Shown: positions 1 through 9,615, counted from the first letter of the stretch. The stretch is DNA of 64,000 nt from Clostridia bacterium (GCA_017463865.1 JAFTOI010000020.1:1-64000); one strand, 5' to 3'. A program made the numbers and translations. Notes: a model not told the origin generated them from the letters alone.

Positions 1-992
1 TAGGGATCGAGCCCGGCGGCCGCCGCCTCGGCGTCGAGGGTGCCGCAGAAGCTCTCGCGGAACCAGCGCAGGGCCAGCCCGGCGGCCTGGATGGCCCCCA
101 GATAGACCCACTCGCCGTCGACAGCCGAGCAGAAGGTGTGGAATCGCCCGGCGGGGTCGGCGCGGTATTCGTTCGTGTGGGCATACACATTGCCGCTGGT
201 GCCGATGGTGGTGAAGGCGCGCCCGTGCGTGACCGCGCCGACGCCGACCGCGGCGGCGGCATTGTCGCCGGCTCCGCCGACGACGGGCAGACCGGCTGGC
301 AGGCCGGTCGCGGCGGCAGCTTCGGGGGTAAGATACCCCGCGACAGCCGACGAGGAAACCAGCGGCGGCAGAAGCGCGCGGTCGATATCGAGGGCGCGGC
401 AGAGCTCATCTGACCACACAAAGCCGCCGGTGTCGTAGAGCAGCGTCCCGCAGGCGTCGGACGGCTCGGCGGCATACTGCCCGGTGAGGCAGAGACGGAT
501 GTAGTCCTTCGGCACGAGGATGCACCGCGCGCGGGCGACAGCATCGGGGTGATGGCGGCGCATCCAAAGATACTTCGGCGCGGTGAAGTTGGTCAGCGCG
601 CGGTTGCCGGTGATAGCGACGAGCCGCTCCACGCCGACGATGCGCTCGATCTCGGCGCACTCAGCAACCACGCGGGTGTCGCACCAGAGGATGGCCGGCG
701 CGGTCGGTCTGCTGTCGGCGTCAAGCAGGACAAGGCCGTGCATCTGCCCCGACAGCCCCAGCGAAACGATCTCGCGCGGGTCAATGTCCGGGCGGTCGGT
801 CAGCTCGCGCAGGCAGGCGCAGACGGCGTCCCACCAGAGCGCCGGATCCTGCTCGGCCCAGCCCGGCCGGGGCTGGGCCATTGGATAGCCGCGCGACGCC
901 TCGGCGGCGGCCCGGCCGTCGGGGGTGAAGAGGACAGCCTTGGTGCCCGACGTGCCGATGTCGACGCCGAGCAGCAGCTGGCGCTTGCTCAT
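1..992 (-). CDS. xylB: Xylulokinase (FGGY family), 3' end outside window
   Basis: FGGY-family carbohydrate kinase, most likely xylulokinase, which phosphorylates D-xylulose with ATP for entry into the pentose phosphate pathway. The first 330 residues are present; the C-terminal part lies beyond position 1. The N-terminal phosphate-binding motif DIGTSGTKAVL, the segment GLSGQMHGLVLLD and the motif ALTNFTAPKYLW are characteristic of xylulokinases, as is GGAGDNAAAAVG around residue 250. The ATG overlaps the stop of the upstream TIM-barrel gene by 4 bp (ATGA), so the two are translationally coupled. Substrate is inferred from family motifs; another ketose kinase is possible. Confidence 0.88.
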   Translation of the reverse strand, partial: MSKRQLLLGVDIGTSGTKAVLFTPDGRAAAEASRGYPMAQPRPGWAEQDPALWWDAVCACLRELTDRPDIDPREIVSLGLSGQMHGLVLLDADSRPTAPAILWCDTRVVAECAEIERIVGVERLVAITGNRALTNFTAPKYLWMRRHHPDAVARARCILVPKDYIRLCLTGQYAAEPSDACGTLLYDTGGFVWSDELCRALDIDRALLPPLVSSSAVAGYLTPEAAAATGLPAGLPVVGGAGDNAAAAVGVGAVTHGRAFTTIGTSGNVYAHTNEYRADPAGRFHTFCSAVDGEWVYLGAIQAAGLALRWFRESFCGTLDAEAAAAGLDP

Positions 993-1876
993 AGACCGTA
1001 CTTGGCGATCAGAGCCTGTGCAAACGCGAACTGCATGCGCTCCACGATCGGGTAATAGTCGGCGGGGGCTTTGATGATCGATTCATAGCTGAAGGTGCCG
1101 GCGTAACCAATGTCGGCGAGCGACTGGCCGAAATCCTCCCAGTCGAGCTTGCCCATCAGCGGGGGCAGGTGCTGGTCACCCGTGATGGGCTGCATCTTTT
1201 TGTCGCCCGGCAGGCCGCTGTTGTCGTGAATGTGCAGCACCTCGAGGCGCTTGCCCAGCAGGCGCACCGACTCGCCGACCTTCTCGCCCGAGAGCAGCGA
1301 GTGACCGGTGTCGAAGCAGGCGCAGAGGTCGGGCGAGTCCATCATGTCGATGTACTCGATCAGCGCCGGCGTTGAGCCGGTGGTGTACTTGACGCCCGGC
1401 ATGTTCTCAAGGGCGATCTTGACGCCGCAGCTGTGCGCGACGGGCAGCAGCTCTTCGAGCAGCGCATAGTTGAGGCTGCGGGAATAGTCGGGGTAGGTGT
1501 CGGGGCTCCATGCCATCGGCACGGCGGCGTGGAGCACCATGTAGGGCGCCTCGAGCAGGGCCGTCGCGTAGAGCGCCTTCTTCTGGCACTCGACGAAGGT
1601 GCGGTATGCGGCGGGATCGGGGTGATAGGTCGGGAAGGGCGCGTGGGTCTGCCCGACGGCAATACCGGCCGCCCTGGCCGCGGCCAGCTCGGCGCGGAAA
1701 GCGGCCTCAAACTCGGCGGCGGGACGGTTGAAGACGGTATCGGCGAAGGGCTTGCGCGTGTCGAAGAAGGTGCAGTTGGAGTCGACGCAGTCATAGCCGA
1801 TCTCGGCCAGCAGCGCGTAGGCTCGCTCGAGGCCGAAGTGCTTGAGGGGGGTGTTGAGATAGGCGGAGATTTTCAT
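989..1876 (-). CDS. Sugar phosphate isomerase/epimerase, TIM barrel
   Basis: Protein of 295 aa of the AP endonuclease family 2 / xylose-isomerase-like TIM-barrel superfamily. Visible motifs are ALENMPG (strand with metal-ligand Glu), [20 protein letters not shown] and a late YESI with the last Glu ligand, the usual order of metal ligands in these isomerases. It likely interconverts a keto sugar or sugar phosphate; the exact substrate cannot be read from sequence. It precedes xylB with a 4-bp overlap, so a role in the same pentose or ketose pathway is inferred. The start at 1876 follows GTGAGGTCACCCC. Confidence 0.82.
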   Translation of the reverse strand: MKISAYLNTPLKHFGLERAYALLAEIGYDCVDSNCTFFDTRKPFADTVFNRPAAEFEAAFRAELAAARAAGIAVGQTHAPFPTYHPDPAAYRTFVECQKKALYATALLEAPYMVLHAAVPMAWSPDTYPDYSRSLNYALLEELLPVAHSCGVKIALENMPGVKYTTGSTPALIEYIDMMDSPDLCACFDTGHSLLSGEKVGESVRLLGKRLEVLHIHDNSGLPGDKKMQPITGDQHLPPLMGKLDWEDFGQSLADIGYAGTFSYESIIKAPADYYPIVERMQFAFAQALIAKYGL

Positions 1877-1942
1877 GGGGTGACCTCACTTTTTCATATT
1901 GTAAAGTTATGCTCGCATACGCGGGCAAAAATATCAAATTGA

Positions 1943-2527
1943 TCAATCGTCCACGATGAGCAGCACATAGGGGGAGTCGGGATCAGTCGACCACCACCCC
2001 CACACGTCGAAGAAATCGTCAAGCAGTGCGCGCACATCATCCCAGGACAAACCATCGCGCAAGCCATAGCCGTCCTCGTCCGACAATGCGGCGAGCATCG
2101 GTTCGACATCGGCGCGCAAGCGCTGGATGAAAGTCAACTCATCTGCGGACAGCATACTGTCGTACAGAACGCTCTCGATCCATGCGTCGTTCTGCTGGCC
2201 GCAGACCCGGCAGCCAAGCGCCGCGGCAATGTCGAGCGGTGTGAAGAGCACGCCCTGCCAGCTGATCGAGTGCGGATAGAAGCTTTCGGCTGCCGACACC
2301 GCCCCAGCCAGCTCAGCCAGCGCAATCTGGATGGCCTCGTTCTGTGCGGCAGTGTATTCACCGCTTGCCTCGATCTCCTCAAGCGCCCGGGACAGCTCGG
2401 ACAGCGCTGCATATGCTGTCAACGCGCAGTTCTGCTTCACCGCAGCCACCCGGCTGCCCGACATCGCCGCGCAGATCACGGCGATCACCAGCGCGGCACA
2501 GAGAAGGATCACGAGCAGTCGTTTCAT
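1943..2527 (-). CDS. Hypothetical membrane-anchored protein
   Basis: Unrecognised 194-aa protein. The N-terminus MKRLLVILLCAALVIAVICA is a signal anchor or uncleaved signal peptide with no lipobox, so the rest is probably outside the membrane. The mature part is helical and acidic, with a segment rich in Ala/Glu (ALSELSRALEEIEASGEYTA) and a Trp-rich C-terminus (FFDVWGWWSTDPDSPY). The longer reading frame extending to 2875 runs through the terminator at 2599-2626, so the start at 2527 is preferred. It lies between the phosphatase gene and the isomerase gene on the same strand. No function is proposed. Confidence 0.6.
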   Translation of the reverse strand: MKRLLVILLCAALVIAVICAAMSGSRVAAVKQNCALTAYAALSELSRALEEIEASGEYTAAQNEAIQIALAELAGAVSAAESFYPHSISWQGVLFTPLDIAAALGCRVCGQQNDAWIESVLYDSMLSADELTFIQRLRADVEPMLAALSDEDGYGLRDGLSWDDVRALLDDFFDVWGWWSTDPDSPYVLLIVDD

Positions 2528-2598
2528 CGTTCGCACTTCGTTTCGTGCAATGTTCAAAATCATTATACCAAACGTACACGTCGCTGTCAAGCCAAAAT

Positions 2599-2626
2599 CC
2601 CCCTGTGCGCCGGGCGCACAGGGGGG
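2599..2626 (-). terminator. Intrinsic terminator of phosphatase gene
   Basis: Perfect 12-bp stem (CCCCCTGTGCGC / GCGCACAGGGGG) with a 3-nt loop directly after the stop codon at 2635, followed on the minus strand by a short T tract (ATTTTGG). Confidence 0.8.
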
Positions 2627-2634
2627 ATGCCTGC

Positions 2635-3933
2635 TTATTTCAGCATCTCGTCGATGGCGACGCCGTCGGCCCAGGGCATTTCGCAGCCGAGGATTTTCGC
2701 GTAGGTGGGCGCCTCGTCGACGGTGGGACGACGCTCGATCTCGACACCCTGCTTGATGTCGGGGCCGAAGCCGATGAAGGTCGGCTGGGGGCCCTTGTCG
2801 GGGTGATAACCATGAGTCGCGCGGCCGAAGCGGTAGTCCGAGAGGTCGAACTGCTTGATCATCGGGCGGGTCCACTCGTTGGCGAAGGAGGTGTAGCCGT
2901 CGGTCTCGATGACGAAGGAGAAGTCGCCCGACAGGTGCTCGAGCTCGTTGATCTCCTCGGTTGTCCAGACCTCGCTGATGCCGTAGATGCCCTCGTCGCG
3001 CATGTGCTTGAGGAGATTGTAGGTCTTGTCGTAGACCGCCTTGTCGGCGGGATCCTTGAGGTAGACCTGCGCCGACATGCCGGAGGAATAGCAGAAGGCC
3101 TTCCAGTCGGTGAGGTCGCCCTTCTCGTCGTACTCGATAAGGCCGTTGTCAGCGAAGACGACGTTGGGCTTGATCGAGCGCTTGATCTCGAGCTGGCCGT
3201 GGTCGGAGATGACGAAGAAGTTGGTCTCCTCGTAAACGCCGGCCTTCTTGGTCGCCTCGATCAGCTGGCCGAGCCAGACCTCGTGCTCCTCCAGCCCCTG
3301 CGTGACCTTGTCGGTGAAGAGGCCGGTGTTGTGACGGTAGGAGTCGATGTTGCCGGTGTGGATCATCAGCAGATGGGGCTGGTAGAGGCGGATCATATCG
3401 CAGGCGCAGTCGATGAGGAACTGGTCGGTCGCCGGATGCGAACGGATCTTCAGCCCCTCCATGTAGGGCGCGACGCAGTTGTCGTAGACCTCGGGCGTCG
3501 TGCCCGAGCGGAGATAGACGTCGCGGACGTCGTCGCCCTCGAACTGCGGCCAGTATTCATCGACGAGATAGTCGATGTCGGGGTGGTTGCCGGTGCAGGG
3601 CCAGAAGATCGACGCGGTCTTCAGGCCAGCCTTCTTGGCGGCGGTGAAGATATCAGGCGACTTCACGGCGTCGTGGAACCAGGTCCACGGGACGTTCTTT
3701 TTCATGCCGATGTGCAGCTCATTGTTGTTGACAAGGCGGTGCTTGTTCGGGTAAACGCCCGACGCCATCGTCGTATGGCAGGGGTAGGTGATGGTGGGAT
3801 AGATGGTGCGGCAGCGCTTGACCAGCGAGCCGTTGTCCAGCATAAACTTGAAATTGGGGCGGTTGCGCAGGTACTCGAGGTCCTCGTAGACCAGCGCGTC
3901 GGCCGAGATGACGATAACTCTGCTTTGTGCCAT
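2635..3933 (-). CDS. Alkaline-phosphatase-superfamily phosphodiesterase/pyrophosphatase
   Basis: Cytoplasmic 432-aa protein of the type I phosphodiesterase / nucleotide pyrophosphatase family. Metal-binding and nucleophile features are visible: VISADALVYED near the N-terminus, the TYPTITYPCHTTMASGVYPNKH block (Thr nucleophile region), then a central HTGNIDSYRHNTG, FFVISDHGQLE and, near the end, THGYHPDKGPQPTFIGFGP, which supply the usual two-metal Asp/His ligands. There is no signal peptide. The ATG at 3933 is chosen over the longer frame because it follows AAAGGAT and lies downstream of the promoter at 3971-3999. The substrate is unknown; family members cleave nucleotide pyrophosphates or phosphodiesters. 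Confidence 0.85.
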   Translation of the reverse strand: MAQSRVIVISADALVYEDLEYLRNRPNFKFMLDNGSLVKRCRTIYPTITYPCHTTMASGVYPNKHRLVNNNELHIGMKKNVPWTWFHDAVKSPDIFTAAKKAGLKTASIFWPCTGNHPDIDYLVDEYWPQFEGDDVRDVYLRSGTTPEVYDNCVAPYMEGLKIRSHPATDQFLIDCACDMIRLYQPHLLMIHTGNIDSYRHNTGLFTDKVTQGLEEHEVWLGQLIEATKKAGVYEETNFFVISDHGQLEIKRSIKPNVVFADNGLIEYDEKGDLTDWKAFCYSSGMSAQVYLKDPADKAVYDKTYNLLKHMRDEGIYGISEVWTTEEINELEHLSGDFSFVIETDGYTSFANEWTRPMIKQFDLSDYRFGRATHGYHPDKGPQPTFIGFGPDIKQGVEIERRPTVDEAPTYAKILGCEMPWADGVAIDEMLK

Positions 3934-3970
3934 GATCGGTATCCTTTCGGGGAATAGTAATGATGTTATC

Positions 3971-3999
3971 ATTATAGCGCGGGCAGGCCGCCTTGTCAA
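3971..3999 (-). promoter_or_regulatory. Sigma-A promoter of phosphatase gene
   Basis: Minus-strand TTGACA (3999-3994), 17-bp spacer and TATAAT (3976-3971), both boxes perfect matches to consensus, 38 bp before the phosphatase start. Confidence 0.85.
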
Positions 4000-4018
4000 G
4001 AGCCCCGGCAAAATTGAC

Positions 4019-4047
4019 TTGCATTCAGGGCGAATTTATTGTATAAT
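4019..4047 (+). promoter_or_regulatory. Promoter of recG
   Basis: TTGCAT (4019-4024), 17-bp spacer and TATAAT (4042-4047). It is divergent from the phosphatase promoter, and the transcript would include the inverted repeat at 4057-4144. Confidence 0.7.
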
Positions 4048-4056
4048 AAGAGCAAA

Positions 4057-4144
4057 CTCCCTCAGTCGCCTGCGGCGCATTGACACGCGCGCAAAGCCTC
4101 CCTCCCCAAGGGAGGTGGCACGGCGCAAGCCGTGACGGAGGGAG
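4057..4144. repeat. Small MITE-like inverted repeat
   Basis: About 88 bp bounded by CTCCCTCAGTC and GACGGAGGGAG, an 11-bp inverted pair with one mismatch. Inside are two further hairpins, CCTCCCT/AGGGAGG and CACGGCGCAAGCCGTG. The same building blocks occur in the larger element at 11474-11598, so this is a member of a dispersed repeat family. It lies in the recG 5' untranslated region. Confidence 0.7.
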
Positions 4145-4175
4145 TCCCCCACCCCACCGAAAGGAGCCACCGCCC

Positions 4176-6311
4176 ATGCCCACCCTCACTTCGCCCTTGA
4201 CCGCCCTCCCCGGCATCGGCCCGGCGCGAGCTGCCGCCTTCGCGCGGCTCGGCCTGCACGACCTCGGCGGCCTCCTGCGCCACTATCCGCGCGGCTACGA
4301 GAACCGCGGCGCCATCACGACGCTGGCGGCAGCGCCTGCCGACACCAAGTGCGCCCTGCTGCTGACCGTCGCAACGGCCCCGGTGGTGCACATGATCCGC
4401 CGCGGGATGGTCCTGCTGAAGTTCCGCGCCTTTGACGACAGCGGCACGGCGGAGATCACCTTCTTCAACCAGACCTACCTCAAATCGGCCTTCGAACCCG
4501 GCCAGACCTGGCGCTTCTGGGGCAAGGTCGAACGAACCGGCGCCAAGGGCGACCGCTTTGCCCTCTCGTCCCCCGCCTGCGAACGCTGGGAGGAGGACAA
4601 GCCCCTGCCCGATCTGCTCCCCGTCTATCGGCTGACCGAGGGCATCTCGCAGAAGCAGATGTCGGCAGCCGTCACAGCCGCCCTCGCCGCCTGCGGCGAG
4701 GAACTCACCGACCCGCTCCCCCCCGAGGTGCGGACAGCGCAGTCGCTGGCCCTCCGCTCCTTTGCCCTGCGTCAGATCCATGCGCCAACCGACATCGACG
4801 CCCTCGCCATCGCACGGCGGCGGCTGGCCTTTGACGAATTCTTCACCTTCGCCCTCGGCCTGGCGGTCAGCGTCGAGCGCCGCCGCGCGCACACCGCCCC
4901 GCCCTGCCCCGACCGCGACATCACCCCCCTGCTCGACCTGCTCCCCTACGCCCTGACCGGCGCACAGGCCCGCGTCATCGGCGAGATCGCCGCCAACATG
5001 GCCGGGGACGAGCCGATGAGCCGCATCGTCATCGGCGACGTCGGCTGCGGCAAAACCATCTGCGCGGCGGCAGCGATGTACATCGCCGTCAAAAATGGCC
5101 GGCAAGCCGCGCTGATGGCCCCCACCGAGATCCTCGCGCGCCAGCATTACGCCGACCTCGCGCCCCTCTTCACCAAGCTGGGCATCGAGTGCCGCCTGCT
5201 CATCGGCGCCGTCACCGCCGCCGAGAAGCGCAAGATCAAGACCGCCCTCGCCTGCCCGCTCGACCGTGTGCGCCTGCCGGTCATCATCGGCACGCAGGCC
5301 CTGCTCTCCGACGGCGTTGAGTTCGCCGCGCCCGGGCTGATCGTCACCGACGAACAGCACCGCTTCGGCGTCGGCCAGCGGGCCACGCTGGCCGAGAAAA
5401 ACCAGGGCGCGCATCTGCTGGTCATGAGCGCGACCCCCATCCCGCGCACCCTCGCGCTGGTGCTCTACGGCGACCTCGCTGTCTCACGGGTCGACGAGAT
5501 GCCGCCCGGGCGGCAGGTGGTCGACACCTTCTGCGTCGACGAGCGATACCGCGAACGCCTGCGCGCCTTCATCCGCAAGCAGGCCGCCGAGGGCGGACAG
5601 GTCTACGTCGTCTGCCCGGCCGTCGAGGAGCGTGCCGCCGAGGAAGAGGAGGCCACGCCGCTGGACGAGATCCTCGCCGACGAAACGCCCCCCAAGCCCC
5701 CCCTCAAGGCCGCCGTCACCTACGCCGCCGACCTCGCCGCCGCGCTGCCCGAGCTGCGCGTGGCCTTCGTCCACGGCAAGCTGCCCTCGCGCGAGAAGGG
5801 CGACATCATGCGCCGCTTCGCCGACGGCGAGTACGACGTGCTGGTCTCGACCACCGTCATCGAGGTCGGCGTCAACGTCCCCAACGCATCCCTGATGATC
5901 GTCGAAAACGCTGAGCGCTTCGGCCTGTCCCAGCTGCACCAGCTGCGCGGCCGCGTCGGCCGCGGCAGCCGCAAGGCATGCTGTGTGCTCGTCTCCGACG
6001 CCACCGACGAAAAAGCCCGCGAGCGCCTCGGCGTCATGTGCCGCGAGCACGACGGCTTCGCCATCGCCGAAGCCGATCTGAAGCAGCGCGGCCCGGGCGA
6101 CTTCCTCGCCCTCGCGGGCGGCGACGCCATCCGCCAGCACGGCGATGTGCACTTCCGCATCGCCAGCCTGGTCGAAGACACCGCCCTGCTCGAGACGGCA
6201 TCCGCCGCCGCAAAGGCTCTGCTGGCCGATGATCCCGAGCTGGCGGCCCACCCCGACCTGCGCGATGAGGTGCGTGCCATGTTCTCCCCCGACGCCGGCG
6301 TGCTGAGCTGA
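4176..6311 (+). CDS. recG: ATP-dependent DNA helicase RecG
   Basis: RecG branch-migration helicase, 711 aa, which remodels stalled replication forks and Holliday junctions. The N-terminal wedge contains a helix-hairpin-helix-like start (LTALPGIGPARAAAFARLGL) and an OB fold around residues 60-150. The helicase core shows Walker A (GDVGCGKT, near residue 290), the DEQH box (VTDEQHRFGVGQR), SATPIPRTLAL and the RecG signature QLHQLRGRVGRGS. Length is normal for the family. The ATG at 4176 is preferred over an in-frame start at 4080 because AAGGAG lies 9 bp upstream and the earlier segment is the palindromic repeat. It is followed by its own intergenic promoter region, so it is probably monocistronic. 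Confidence 0.96.
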   Translation: MPTLTSPLTALPGIGPARAAAFARLGLHDLGGLLRHYPRGYENRGAITTLAAAPADTKCALLLTVATAPVVHMIRRGMVLLKFRAFDDSGTAEITFFNQTYLKSAFEPGQTWRFWGKVERTGAKGDRFALSSPACERWEEDKPLPDLLPVYRLTEGISQKQMSAAVTAALAACGEELTDPLPPEVRTAQSLALRSFALRQIHAPTDIDALAIARRRLAFDEFFTFALGLAVSVERRRAHTAPPCPDRDITPLLDLLPYALTGAQARVIGEIAANMAGDEPMSRIVIGDVGCGKTICAAAAMYIAVKNGRQAALMAPTEILARQHYADLAPLFTKLGIECRLLIGAVTAAEKRKIKTALACPLDRVRLPVIIGTQALLSDGVEFAAPGLIVTDEQHRFGVGQRATLAEKNQGAHLLVMSATPIPRTLALVLYGDLAVSRVDEMPPGRQVVDTFCVDERYRERLRAFIRKQAAEGGQVYVVCPAVEERAAEEEEATPLDEILADETPPKPPLKAAVTYAADLAAALPELRVAFVHGKLPSREKGDIMRRFADGEYDVLVSTTVIEVGVNVPNASLMIVENAERFGLSQLHQLRGRVGRGSRKACCVLVSDATDEKARERLGVMCREHDGFAIAEADLKQRGPGDFLALAGGDAIRQHGDVHFRIASLVEDTALLETASAAAKALLADDPELAAHPDLRDEVRAMFSPDAGVLS

Positions 6312-6355
6312 TTTTGACCCATTTTTCGCCGGATTGTAACTTTTTTTGCAGAGGA

Positions 6356-6384
6356 TTGACAAGATCTCCCGTGCGTAGTACACT
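6356..6384 (+). promoter_or_regulatory. Promoter of polysaccharide deacetylase gene
   Basis: TTGACA (6356-6361), 17-bp spacer, TACACT (6379-6384). It lies about 30 bp before the likely start codon. Confidence 0.75.
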
Positions 6385-6416
6385 ATTGGTATCACCCCAA
6401 AATGAGGTCATCAAAA

Positions 6417-7376
6417 TTGAAAAAACGCATTTTGCTTACCATATCTTGTATCCTCCTGCTCGCGCTGCCCGGCTGTGATATCGCCTTCCTCGCCGATCTG
6501 TTGGCCAACGCCACCGTCGGCGATACCCCGGCCACCACCGCCGAGATCGTCACCACCGCCGCACCCGAAACAACGGCCGAACCGACGACCACCGCCGCAC
6601 CTGAACCCACCACCGCCCCCGAAACGACCTCATCCCCGGAAACGACTCTCCCCTCCGAAACCACTGCCGCACCCGAGACGACCGCCGCCCCCCTCGCGGC
6701 CGAGCCGCTCGATCTGACCCGCACCATCTTTCTCACCTTCGACGACGGCCCCAGCCGCGGTAAAACCGAGGAGATCCTGCGCATCCTCGACGAGTACGGC
6801 ATCCGCGCCACCTTCTTCACCGTCGGCATGTTCGTCGACTACTACCCTGCTCTCACGCGCCAGATCGTCGACGCCGGCCATGTCCTCGCCTGTCACAGCT
6901 ATAGCCACGACTACGCAAAACTCTACACCACCCCCGAGGCCATCCTCGATGACCTCGCCCACTGGGAGCGCGCCGTCACAGCCGCCACCGGCGGCCTGCC
7001 CGAGGCCAGACTCTACCGCTTCCCCGGCGGCACCACCGGCAATACCCTCTCGTCCCACGAAAATTACCACGCCCTCCTCGCCGCCGTCACCGACGCCGGC
7101 TATACCCCCTACGACTGGACGGTCGCCACCAACGACCGCTACCTTGCCGGCAAGCGCGAGGAGCAGACGATGGAGGAATATTTCTTCGAATCGCTGGAAT
7201 TTACCCTCTCCCTCACCAACCGCACCCCCGCCCCGCCCAAGGTTCTCCTCATGCACGACACCAGCGCCGATACCGTCGCAACCCTCCCTGCCGTCCTCGA
7301 CTACCTGATCGAGCGGGGCTACACCTTCGCCACCCTGGACGCGCTGAACGAGGCCTATATCGCCAACAAAAAATAA
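6417..7376 (+). CDS. Polysaccharide deacetylase lipoprotein (NodB domain)
   Basis: Extracytoplasmic carbohydrate esterase family 4 protein that probably removes N-acetyl groups from peptidoglycan or another envelope polysaccharide. A lipoprotein signal peptide ends in LALPGC; a Thr/Glu/Pro-rich linker of about 70 residues follows. The NodB domain then shows FLTFDDGPSRGKT (catalytic Asp pair), CHSYSHDY (HxxxH metal ligands), YRFPGGTTGN (motif 3) and LMHDTS near the end. An ATG lies at 6402, but GAGGT at 6404-6408 sits 8 nt before the TTG at 6417 and that start gives a cleaner signal peptide, so TTG is preferred. The promoter at 6356-6384 drives it. Confidence 0.9.
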   Translation: MKKRILLTISCILLLALPGCDIAFLADLLANATVGDTPATTAEIVTTAAPETTAEPTTTAAPEPTTAPETTSSPETTLPSETTAAPETTAAPLAAEPLDLTRTIFLTFDDGPSRGKTEEILRILDEYGIRATFFTVGMFVDYYPALTRQIVDAGHVLACHSYSHDYAKLYTTPEAILDDLAHWERAVTAATGGLPEARLYRFPGGTTGNTLSSHENYHALLAAVTDAGYTPYDWTVATNDRYLAGKREEQTMEEYFFESLEFTLSLTNRTPAPPKVLLMHDTSADTVATLPAVLDYLIERGYTFATLDALNEAYIANKK

Positions 7377-7423
7377 GCACCTGTCACCGAGTCCCCGACA
7401 AATTCAAATTAAAGGAAATCATC

Positions 7424-8167
7424 ATGGAACAGATCAACATCCGCGGCGTCAACTTCCATAACGTCACCCTCGATGAAGCCGCCGCCTGGGTGGCCGACAC
7501 CCTCGCCGCTGTCCCCGATACCCCCCGCGTTGTCTTCACCCCCAACGCCGAGATCGTCCAGCTCTGCCTCGAGCAGCCCGAGTATTATCCCCTCGTCAAC
7601 TCCGCCGACCTCATCATCCCCGACGGCATCGGCGTCGTCAAAGCCTCCCGCATCCTCGACACTCCCCTCAAATGCAAGGTCGCCGGCATCGACCTCGGCG
7701 AGCGCACCCTCGCCATTGCCGCCGAGCATGGCTATTCGGTCTACTTCCTCGGCGCCAAACCCGGCGTCGCCGAACAGGCCGCCGCCCGCATGACCGAAAA
7801 ATACCCCACCCTCACCGTCGCCGGCACCCACGACGGCTACTTCAAAAAGGAGGGCGAGGAAAACGAAGCTGCCCTTGCCGCCATCCGCGCCGCCCACCCC
7901 GACGTTCTCTACGTCTGTCTCGGCGTCCCCGCCCAGGAGAAGTGGATCAACGCCAACCGCGAAGCCCTCGCCGGCGTCAAGCTCTGCCTCGCCCTCGGCG
8001 GCTCCCTCGACGTCTGGGCTGGCAACGTCAAGCGCGCGCCTAAGCTCTTCATCAAGCTCGGCCTCGAATGGTTCTACCGCCTCTGCTGTGAGCCCTGGCG
8101 CCTGCGCCGCATGATGAAGCTGCCGAAATTCCTCTTCGGCACTTATGCCGCGAAATGGAATAGCTGA
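7424..8167 (+). CDS. WecG/TagA/CpsF-family glycosyltransferase
   Basis: GT26-family enzyme of 247 aa, full length for TagA. Such enzymes transfer N-acetylmannosaminuronate or N-acetylmannosamine to undecaprenyl-PP-GlcNAc in wall teichoic acid or related polymer synthesis at the inner face of the membrane. Visible motifs are VVFTPNAEIVQLC near residue 35, SADLIIPDGIGVVKAS, the YFLGAKPGVAEQAA block and CLGVPAQEKWI with ALGGSLDVWAG. The C-terminal end is basic and Trp-rich (EWFYRLCCEPWRLRRM), as in family members that bind the membrane. SD AAAGGAA precedes the ATG. It follows the deacetylase gene by 47 bp and may be co-transcribed, consistent with an envelope role for both. Confidence 0.92.
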   Translation: MEQINIRGVNFHNVTLDEAAAWVADTLAAVPDTPRVVFTPNAEIVQLCLEQPEYYPLVNSADLIIPDGIGVVKASRILDTPLKCKVAGIDLGERTLAIAAEHGYSVYFLGAKPGVAEQAAARMTEKYPTLTVAGTHDGYFKKEGEENEAALAAIRAAHPDVLYVCLGVPAQEKWINANREALAGVKLCLALGGSLDVWAGNVKRAPKLFIKLGLEWFYRLCCEPWRLRRMMKLPKFLFGTYAAKWNS

Positions 8168-8380
8168 TCCCCTGTGCAAACCTCCGGCTCAGCCAAGGAG
8201 GGCGAAAAAATTCGTACAAAGCAAAAGGCAAAATTTTCCCCACCTGTAATTTCTCGCCTCCTCACCTCCACGATTTGCGAAAATCCGCCCGAAAACCATC
8301 GTCAATTCCCACAAAATTTTTCCGTTACAAGGCGCAAAAAAAGTCATTCCCACAAAAACGATAATTTTTCCTCAAGCCTC
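8168..8380. other. AT-rich intergenic region before gap
   Basis: No gene is visible between the glycosyltransferase stop and the gap promoter. The stretch is much richer in A and T than its neighbours, with several AAAATTTT-type tracts that could act as an UP element or curved DNA for the strong downstream promoter. That role is an inference. Confidence 0.4.
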
Positions 8381-8409
8381 TTGTATCTTTGCCGATTTTG
8401 CGGTAAAAT
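8381..8409 (+). promoter_or_regulatory. Promoter of gap
   Basis: TTGTAT (8381-8386), 17-bp spacer, TAAAAT (8404-8409), about 85 bp before the gap start codon and downstream of A/T tracts. Confidence 0.55.
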
Positions 8410-8493
8410 ATAGGTTGGTAGGGATTGGTCTCACCGGTCCCGGACAAGTTTTTCCCATGTCAAAAAATTTTTATAATATGGAGGATTCCACCA

Positions 8494-9525
8494 ATGGCAG
8501 TAAAAGTTGCTATTAACGGCTTTGGCCGCATCGGCCGTCTGGCTTTCCGTCAGATGTTCGGCGCAGAGGGCTACGAGGTTGTCGCTATCAACGACCTGAC
8601 CAGCCCCAAGATGCTCGCTCACCTTCTCAAGTATGACACCGCTCAGGGCGCATACTGCGGCAAGATCGGCGAAAACACCCACACCGTTTCCGCTACCGAT
8701 GATTCCATCATCGTTGACGGCAAGGAGATCAAGATCTACGCTGAGAAGAACGCTGCTGATTGCCCCTGGGGCCAGATCGGTGTTGACGTTGTTCTGGAGT
8801 GCACCGGCTTCTACACCTCGAAGGAGAAGTCCATGGCTCACATCCAGGCCGGCGCAAAGAAGGTTGTTATCTCTGCTCCCGCAGGCAACGACCTCAAGAC
8901 CATCGTTTACAATGTAAACCACAACACCCTCACCGCTGATGACCAGATCATCTCGGCTGCTTCCTGCACCACCAACTGCCTCGCTCCCATGGCGAAGGCC
9001 CTCAACGACTACGCTCCCATCCAGAGCGGTATCATGACCACCGTTCACGCTTACACCGGCGACCAGATGATCCTCGACGGTCCCCAGCGTAAGGGCGACC
9101 TCCGCCGTTCTCGCGCAGGTGCTCAGAACATCGTTCCGAACTCCACCGGCGCTGCAAAGGCAATCGGTCTCGTTATCCCCGAACTGAACGGCAAGCTCAT
9201 CGGCTCCGCTCAGCGCGTTCCTACCCCCACTGGCTCCACCACCATCCTGGTTGCTGTTGTTAAGGGCAAGGACGTCACCAAGGAAGGCATCAACGCCGCT
9301 ATGAAGGCTACTGCTACCGAGTCCTACGGCTACAATGAGGACGAGATCGTTTCCTCTGACGTTATCGGTATGCGCTACGGTTCCCTGTTCGACGCTACCC
9401 AGACCATGGTCTCCAAGATCGACTACGACACCTACCAGGTTCAGGTCGTTTCGTGGTACGACAACGAGAACTCCTACACCAGCCAGATGGTTCGCACCAT
9501 CAAGTACTTCGCAGAGCTCAACTAA
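8494..9525 (+). CDS. gap: Glyceraldehyde-3-phosphate dehydrogenase, type I
   Basis: Glycolytic enzyme of 343 aa that oxidises glyceraldehyde-3-phosphate to 1,3-bisphosphoglycerate with NAD. The Rossmann start [16 protein letters not shown], the active-site block [12 protein letters not shown] (Cys nucleophile), the [15 protein letters not shown] segment and the late [16 protein letters not shown] are all intact. GGAGG precedes ATG 8494; an upstream in-frame start at 8425 lacks support. Codon choice differs from the neighbours: it prefers GCT, GTT and CTC, as expected for a very highly expressed gene in a GC-rich genome. It has its own promoter and is closed by a strong terminator at 9616-9652, so it is monocistronic. 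Confidence 0.98.
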   Translation: MAVKVAINGFGRIGRLAFRQMFGAEGYEVVAINDLTSPKMLAHLLKYDTAQGAYCGKIGENTHTVSATDDSIIVDGKEIKIYAEKNAADCPWGQIGVDVVLECTGFYTSKEKSMAHIQAGAKKVVISAPAGNDLKTIVYNVNHNTLTADDQIISAASCTTNCLAPMAKALNDYAPIQSGIMTTVHAYTGDQMILDGPQRKGDLRRSRAGAQNIVPNSTGAAKAIGLVIPELNGKLIGSAQRVPTPTGSTTILVAVVKGKDVTKEGINAAMKATATESYGYNEDEIVSSDVIGMRYGSLFDATQTMVSKIDYDTYQVQVVSWYDNENSYTSQMVRTIKYFAELN

Positions 9526-9615
9526 GTTTTGCTCGCATCAAGAAAGCCGGAGGCATAAGGTGCGTACACTAAAGGACAGTTTTAAGTCTAATAGAATATG
9601 TTACCTACCGACAGC

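Noticed and set aside
2344..3957. Plus-strand frame of over 500 codons opposite the phosphatase gene
   Set aside because: Crosses a terminator and a divergent promoter and mirrors a conserved enzyme.
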